DNA from: Oribacterium sp.
Lineage (GTDB): Bacteria; Bacillota_A; Clostridia; Lachnospirales; Lachnospiraceae
Assembly (NCBI GenBank): GCA_017940955.1
Contig: JAGAXP010000310.1
Location: forward strand, 1-8,635
Direction: 5' to 3'
Length of the DNA: 8,635 bases
Shown here: piece after piece, positions 5,468 through 8,635 of the stretch
How positions within the stretch are numbered: position 1 is the first letter of the stretch
How the letters are laid out: each line of letters starts with the position of its first letter
Made by a program: the position numbers and the translations under genes
Notes under the pieces: model-generated
Told to the model about the DNA's origin: nothing
Database searches by the model: none
The model's input: the letters and a program-made list of their open reading frames with translations, nothing else

Positions 5468-6589
5468 GTGGAAATCAATAAGAAGGAAATTCAAAAAAAG
5501 CTCGGTCTTGTCATCGACAAGCTTTTAAATCTTGACGGACCGGCCAATGAGTCGGAGCTCAAGGATAAGGGCGAGTCAATTGGATATTTTAAAAGAGATT
5601 TTGGTATAAAGGAGTGGGACTGACCGCAGGGAATTGGCTTGTATGGTCTCATCAAAAAGATGGATACAGAGGGTTCCGATGCCTACCTTGGTTTTTTGAA
5701 GGAATGGTTCGATCAGAATATAGAACAGGGACTTCCATCCAGAAACATTAATACCACAACACCGCTCCTTACTCTGACAGAACTGAATGAACGGGTGAAA
5801 GACAAGAAGTACGAGGAGCTGTGTCTTGGCTGGGCGAACTGGCTCATGAACTGTCTTCCCCGTACAAAAGAAGGCGGCTTCCAGCATGTGACCAGCGCCA
5901 ATGGTGACAGGCAGGGTGTAAGACTCAATGAGAATGAAATGTGGATCGACACTATCTTTATGACTGTACTTTTCCTGAATCGAATGGGTCAGAAGTATCA
6001 TAATGAAGAGTGGATAAATGAAGGCATCCATCAGATGCTCATGCATATCAAGTACCTTTATGACAAAAAAACAGGGCTTTTCTATCATGGCTGGACCTTC
6101 AATGAAAAAAACAATTTCGGAGGTATCTTCTGGTGCAGAGGTAACAGCTGGTTCACTCTTGGAGTACTTGATTATCTGGAGGACTTCAAGGAGCCGTTAA
6201 ATGCCGGCGTAAGGCAGATCATCCTTGACTGCTACAAAGCACAAACGGCAGCCTTAAAAAAACTTCAGGCTCCAAGCGGACTCTGGCATACGGTTCTCGA
6301 TGATCCTGAAAGTTATGAGGAGGTTTCCGGGTCGGCAGCATTTGCAGCAGGTATACTCAAGGGTATAAAACTGGGAATACTTGATGACTCTTACAAGTGT
6401 GTTGCTGAGAAGGCGATCAGGGGAATACTTGCAAACATCGATAAGGACGGCACGGTGCTCAATGTTTCCGGGGGCACAGGAATGGGTATGGATAAGGATC
6501 ACTATAAAAACATACTCATTGCGCCAATGGCTTACGGACAGTCACTGACCATCCTTGCACTGGTGGAAGCGCTGGGAAGTGTCAAATGA
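5468..6589 (+). pseudogene. GH105/GH88-type unsaturated rhamnogalacturonyl hydrolase, interrupted by an in-frame TGA
   Basis: Read through, the gene gives 373 positions, the usual GH105 length, starting at GTG 5468 behind ggggag. It encodes an (alpha/alpha)6-barrel hydrolase that removes the 4,5-unsaturated galacturonyl residue left by pectate or rhamnogalacturonan lyases. No signal peptide is seen, so it acts in the cytoplasm on imported products. Residues 1-51 end FKRDFGIKEWD, then codon 52 is TGA (5621-5623), then PQGIGLYGLIKK; relatives read WDWPQG here, so TGA replaces TGG (Trp). After the stop the frame is perfect to TGA at 6587-6589 and shows MWIDTIF (158-164), LFYHGW (204-209), GGIFWCRGNSWF (218-229), GLWHTVLDD (271-279), YEEVSGSAAFAAGI (283-296) and MAYGQSLTILALVEA (354-368). 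Restarting at TTG 5639 would lose the first 57 residues, an essential barrel helix. This is a point nonsense mutation or a sequencing error. Confidence 0.88.
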
Positions 6590-6633
6590 TGGATTGCCCG
6601 AAAGCTGACATATTACAGTAACAGAATCAAAAG

Positions 6634-6699
6634 AATCACTGCTTTCTTATGTTTTGGATGATACATTTTTACATCCGGAAATAAGAGAGCAGTGATTTT
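6634..6699. terminator. Two-tier hairpin terminator between convergent GH105 and AraC genes
   Basis: aatcactgctttctta (6634-6649) pairs with 6682-6697 over 16 bp with one G-U pair. The loop holds a second helix, ttggatg (6654-6660) with catccgg (6672-6678), which stacks nearby. On the plus strand tttt follows; on the minus strand the flank reads cttttg. It therefore probably ends transcription from both converging genes. It begins 44 nt after the GH105 stop codon. Confidence 0.8.
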
Positions 6700-6741
6700 C
6701 TGGTTTAATGCAGTAGCAGAATGTGTGCAGAAAAGCTGTAA

Positions 6742-7659
6742 CTAACTCAGGTGATTCACTACCGGGATCATACTTACATAGATATTTCGCTGTTTACGAT
6801 ACTTAAGCGGCGAGATGTTCATGTAGGATTTAAATATTTTTTCGAAATGTGTTGATGAGTGGTAACCGACTCTGGCTGCCACTTCTTCTATGCTGTCGTT
6901 AGTTTCCTCCAGAAGCTGTTTGGCAGCGCGGATACGGTAAATATTTATGTATTCGCGAATGTTATATCCCGTGACCTCATGGAATGTTCTACAGAGATAG
7001 TACTTGCTCAGGAAGAACTTTCCCGCAAGAAAATCCAGGTCGATATCATCTCTATAATGCTGAGAAAGATAATCTGCGATCTCGTAGGCGTGCTGATAGT
7101 TTTTGTTGTCCTTTGAGTAAGGATCAGAATCATCAGACTTTTCCAGATCCCTCGTCATATAGATAAGAAGCTCAAGAACACTTAACTCCATGAAAAGCTT
7201 ATAGTTTACCTTTTTATCCTGATACTCCTTTTTGAACTTGTAGTAAAAATCCATAAAATGATCCTGCTGTTCAGCATCAAGATGATAAACACCGTAGTTT
7301 AACCGGAAGAACCTCGCAAGCCCCAGAGAAGGATATCGGGACTCCATGTCTTTAAGTTTGTCAGGAGTGATGTAAAGAATGATACGATTGTGACCGATAT
7401 CATCAGCTCCGGTAGACTTGGTCATATGGATAAGGTTCGAGTCTATAAGTATCAGGTCACCCTTGGATGCATGATAAACTCTGTTGTCAAAGAAAAAATC
7501 TCTCTGTCCGTCCAGAATGTAGAAAATCTCATATTCCGGATGGAAATGTTTGATCTTCATATCATACTGACCATATCTCACCTTATGTTCAACTGCCAGT
7601 CCGTCTATGTTGCAGAAAAGGGTCAGTTTTTCATTAGCTTCAATTACAGGTTCTAGCAT
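6742..7659 (-). CDS. AraC-family transcriptional regulator with N-terminal cupin domain
   Basis: A 305-residue DNA-binding regulator. The N-terminal part (about 20-100) is a sugar-sensing cupin: KHFHPEYEIFYILDGQRDFF (37-56) with H38, H40 and E44, then KGDLILIDSNLIH (66-78). The C-terminal 100 residues hold the two AraC helix-turn-helix motifs: DLDFLAGKFFLSKYYLCRTF (207-226) and SIEEVAARVGYHSSTHFEKI (256-275), followed by the signature KSYMNISPLKYRK (277-289). The start is supported by gagagg (7665-7670 on the minus strand) 5 nt before the ATG. It is convergent with the TRAP/GH105 operon and has its own promoter. Regulators of this type often control the adjacent carbohydrate operon, so the inducer may be a pectin-derived uronide; that is inferred from position only. 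It has no overlap with other genes and no visible damage. Confidence 0.93.
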   Translation of the reverse strand: MLEPVIEANEKLTLFCNIDGLAVEHKVRYGQYDMKIKHFHPEYEIFYILDGQRDFFFDNRVYHASKGDLILIDSNLIHMTKSTGADDIGHNRIILYITPDKLKDMESRYPSLGLARFFRLNYGVYHLDAEQQDHFMDFYYKFKKEYQDKKVNYKLFMELSVLELLIYMTRDLEKSDDSDPYSKDNKNYQHAYEIADYLSQHYRDDIDLDFLAGKFFLSKYYLCRTFHEVTGYNIREYINIYRIRAAKQLLEETNDSIEEVAARVGYHSSTHFEKIFKSYMNISPLKYRKQRNIYVSMIPVVNHLS

Positions 7660-7701
7660 GGGGACCTCTCAAGTCTTGGTATGATTTCTGTAGCAAATGT
7701 T

Positions 7702-7730
7702 ATTATATGAGAAGTTTGAGAGTCTGTCAT
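7702..7730 (-). promoter_or_regulatory. Sigma-70-type promoter of the AraC gene
   Basis: On the minus strand a perfect TATAAT (7707 to 7702) lies exactly 17 nt after ATGACA (7730 to 7725), one mismatch from TTGACA. The transcript would start near 7695, giving a leader of about 35 nt. This is the best complete promoter in the window. It sits inside the RecQ remnant. Confidence 0.75.
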
Positions 7731-7774
7731 CATTTGTGATTAATGCGACTTGAGAGCAGCCTAAAGAGCCATGC

Positions 7775-7809
7775 GGAGACTGTGGAAATTGTCTCACAGA
7801 ATTTGAGAC
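7775..7809. repeat. Alternating gagac / gtctc / gagac repeat with two exclusive hairpins
   Basis: gagac (7776-7780), gtctca (7791-7796) and tgagac (7804-7809) can form either of two small hairpins sharing the middle copy. The stretch falls within the RecQ zinc-finger remnant, so the repeat is most simply a by-product of coding sequence and not a regulatory switch. Confidence 0.3.
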
Positions 7810-7917
7810 CATCGATATGACAGATGCGGCCAAAAGGTCATCAATTGTGTGTATGAGGCCAGGGAAAGATTCGGAAGAGGCATCATCATTCCAAAATGTT
7901 GATTGGCAAACATTATA

Positions 7918-7951
7918 GATAAAAGAAGGCACGTCCACGTGGACGTGCCTT
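7918..7951 (-). terminator. Terminator of the ECF S-component gene, built on a perfect 26-bp palindrome
   Basis: The dyad 7926-7951 is perfect: an 11-bp stem aaggcacgtcc / ggacgtgcctt with the self-complementary loop acgt. Read on the minus strand it is followed by ttctttta, the U-tract, and it starts 15 nt after the stop codon of the ECF gene. The plus-strand flank (tatagcg) has no T run, so termination is directional. Confidence 0.88.
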
Positions 7952-7966
7952 ATAGCGATTATATGA

Positions 7967-8548
7967 TTAGTTTGCAAGCTTCAGGAAGAATCCTGACTGC
8001 TTAAGTGCCGGGCGAAGCGCCATATAAACCACTACAGAGACGATCAAAGAAATAACAGCGTTGATGCCGGATGAAACAAAATTGATGGTAAGTGACAGGT
8101 CTGCGGCCGGTTTTCCGAGGATCAGTATCTTGTACCAGTAGCCGATGATAGGGTCGGCGATGACATTGAACAGAAGACCTAAAGCGGCAGCGACAGCCGA
8201 AACCCTGAGTACGTATTTTTCATCATTGCTCGAAGTGATCTTACCGATCCTGTGAGCAACGAAACCTGTGATGAGACCGATGCATAACTTGCAGATGAGA
8301 GTCTTCGGAACAAGCGGAGCATAAACCGGATCAAAGAAATCTCCGATACTCATGCCGATTGCGCCTGCAAGACCACCAAGGGGTCCGCCGATGATCAGTG
8401 AGGCAAGAACCACAACCGCATTTCCGAGATGTATGGAAGTCATATCTCCGCCAACCGGAATCTTTATCTGCAAAAAAGTAAATACTACATACGACAGAGC
8501 CGCAAAAAGAGCCGCCAGCGAAAGCTTGTAAGTATTATTCTGAATCAT
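7967..8548 (-). CDS. ECF transporter S component (substrate-binding membrane subunit)
   Basis: A 193-residue protein with about six hydrophobic segments. It resembles the COG4720/PF07155-like S components of energy-coupling factor transporters, which bind a vitamin or related micronutrient and dock on a shared EcfA-EcfA'-EcfT module encoded elsewhere. Seen directly: an alanine-rich first helix LAALFAALSYVVF (11-23), the type of AxxxA surface used for EcfT contact; IHLGNAVVVLASLIIGGPLG (39-58); GAIGMSIGDFFDP (62-74); TLICKLCIGLITGFVAHRIG (83-102); and a last helix near 165-178. The start has ggagga (8556-8561, minus strand) 7 nt upstream. The gene stands alone with its own promoter and terminator. 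The substrate cannot be read from the sequence: no thiamine, riboflavin, folate or preQ1 riboswitch is visible in its short leader and no vitamin gene adjoins. Confidence 0.85.
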   Translation of the reverse strand: MIQNNTYKLSLAALFAALSYVVFTFLQIKIPVGGDMTSIHLGNAVVVLASLIIGGPLGGLAGAIGMSIGDFFDPVYAPLVPKTLICKLCIGLITGFVAHRIGKITSSNDEKYVLRVSAVAAALGLLFNVIADPIIGYWYKILILGKPAADLSLTINFVSSGINAVISLIVSVVVYMALRPALKQSGFFLKLAN

Positions 8549-8599
8549 AATTATTTCCTCCCCATAACTTCAAATTTTAGTTCCCCTAAGTTGATATGA

Positions 8600-8628
8600 A
8601 TTATAGAACCTGACTGACCACATTGTAA
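8600..8628 (-). promoter_or_regulatory. Candidate promoter of the ECF S-component gene
   Basis: On the minus strand a perfect TATAAT (8605 to 8600) is preceded at 17 nt by TTACAA (8628 to 8623), a weak -35. The transcript would begin near 8593, leaving a leader of about 45 nt, too short for most known vitamin riboswitches. Confidence 0.5.
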
Positions 8629-8635
8629 TCACCAG

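Larger units (their letters stand above)
7694..7922 (+). pseudogene. recQ: Decayed fragment of RecQ helicase (zinc-binding domain and start of RQC domain)
   Basis: One plus-strand frame reads MLLYEKFESLSSFVINAT, a TGA at 7751, then EQPKEPCGDCGNCLTEF and ETIDMTDAAK. The C-x2-C-x2-C cluster (codons at 7772, 7781, 7790) and its surroundings match the RecQ zinc-binding domain (E. coli: EPCGNCDICL). About a dozen codons normally found between the helix and GEQP-type residues are missing at the TGA, an apparent internal deletion. After codon 7829 the frame must move back one base, at the aaaa run 7832-7835, to read KVINCVYEARERFGRGIII, which matches the RecQ RQC start. Another such step, at aaaa 7893-7896, gives KMLIGKHYR and a stop at 7920. 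The helicase core is absent. It is a dead remnant wedged between two minus-strand genes, and the AraC promoter lies within it. The family is clear; the exact boundaries are not. Confidence 0.75.

Noticed and set aside
5149..5478. Minus-strand frames of 61 and 109 codons over the structured element
   Set aside because: They overlap the end of dctM and arise from the inverted repeat; no ribosome binding site or protein family is seen.
5621..5623. TGA read as Trp by a changed genetic code, or as selenocysteine
   Set aside because: dctP, dctM and GH105 itself all end in TGA at the expected lengths, and relatives have Trp, not Cys/Sec, at this residue; no selenocysteine insertion hairpin was recognised just downstream.
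7817..7918. 34-codon plus-strand frame starting at ATG 7817
   Set aside because: It is part of the RecQ remnant (the Met in ETIDMTDAAK) read past a frameshift; it has no ribosome binding site of its own.
7669..7977. 102-codon minus-strand reading frame between the AraC and ECF genes
   Set aside because: It runs through the palindromic terminator and antisense to the RecQ remnant, has no ribosome binding site or recognisable family, and overlaps the AraC promoter.
1..8635. CRISPR arrays, tRNA or rRNA genes, insertion-sequence ends
   Set aside because: No regularly spaced repeats, cloverleaf or rRNA segments, and no transposase with matched terminal repeats were found on either strand.

Overview
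The window looks like a chromosomal stretch from a low-to-moderate GC Firmicute, most plausibly a pectin-degrading Lachnospiraceae (Butyrivibrio / Lachnospira / Roseburia type). The grounds are strong AGGAGG-type ribosome binding sites, AT-rich TATAAT promoters, short hairpin-plus-T terminators, an ECF vitamin-uptake S component, an AAA-ATPase/PD-(D/E)XK protein of a kind common in that family, and a TRAP transporter joined to a GH105 unsaturated-uronide hydrolase. The genus is an inference; there is no rRNA or other marker.

Layout. 1-422: a gene-poor stretch with a possible gene tail, several hairpins (one resembling the shared terminator of type I toxin-antitoxin loci) and a TATAAT box. 423-2009 (+): AAA-like ATPase with a C-terminal PD-(D/E)XK nuclease-like domain, closed by a strong terminator. 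2132-2371: promoter region with a cre-like catabolite-repression site over the -10 box and a small palindrome. 2372-5239 (+): TRAP transporter operon dctP-dctQ-dctM; dctQ carries a -1 frameshift. 5248-5406: an elaborate nested inverted repeat of about 160 nt with no U-tract. 5468-6589 (+): GH105 hydrolase whose reading frame is broken by one TGA where the family has Trp. 6634-6699: hairpin terminator between convergent genes. 6742-7659 (-): AraC-family regulator with its own promoter. 7694-7922 (+): a decayed fragment of a RecQ helicase (zinc-binding and start of RQC domain). 7926-7951: perfect palindrome acting as terminator for 7967-8548 (-), an ECF transporter S component with its own promoter.

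Working together: DctP would capture an anionic sugar (uronate or small unsaturated pectin fragment), DctQ/DctM would import it using an ion gradient, and the cytoplasmic GH105 would split unsaturated galacturonyl-rhamnose-type disaccharides. The convergent AraC regulator, with an N-terminal cupin sugar-sensing domain, is the natural candidate regulator, and CcpA-type repression is suggested by the cre-like site. Two genes of this pathway are broken in the sequence as given, so either the pathway is decaying in this strain or the sequence has errors. Two further one-base A-run losses in the RecQ remnant match the type of lesion seen in dctQ.
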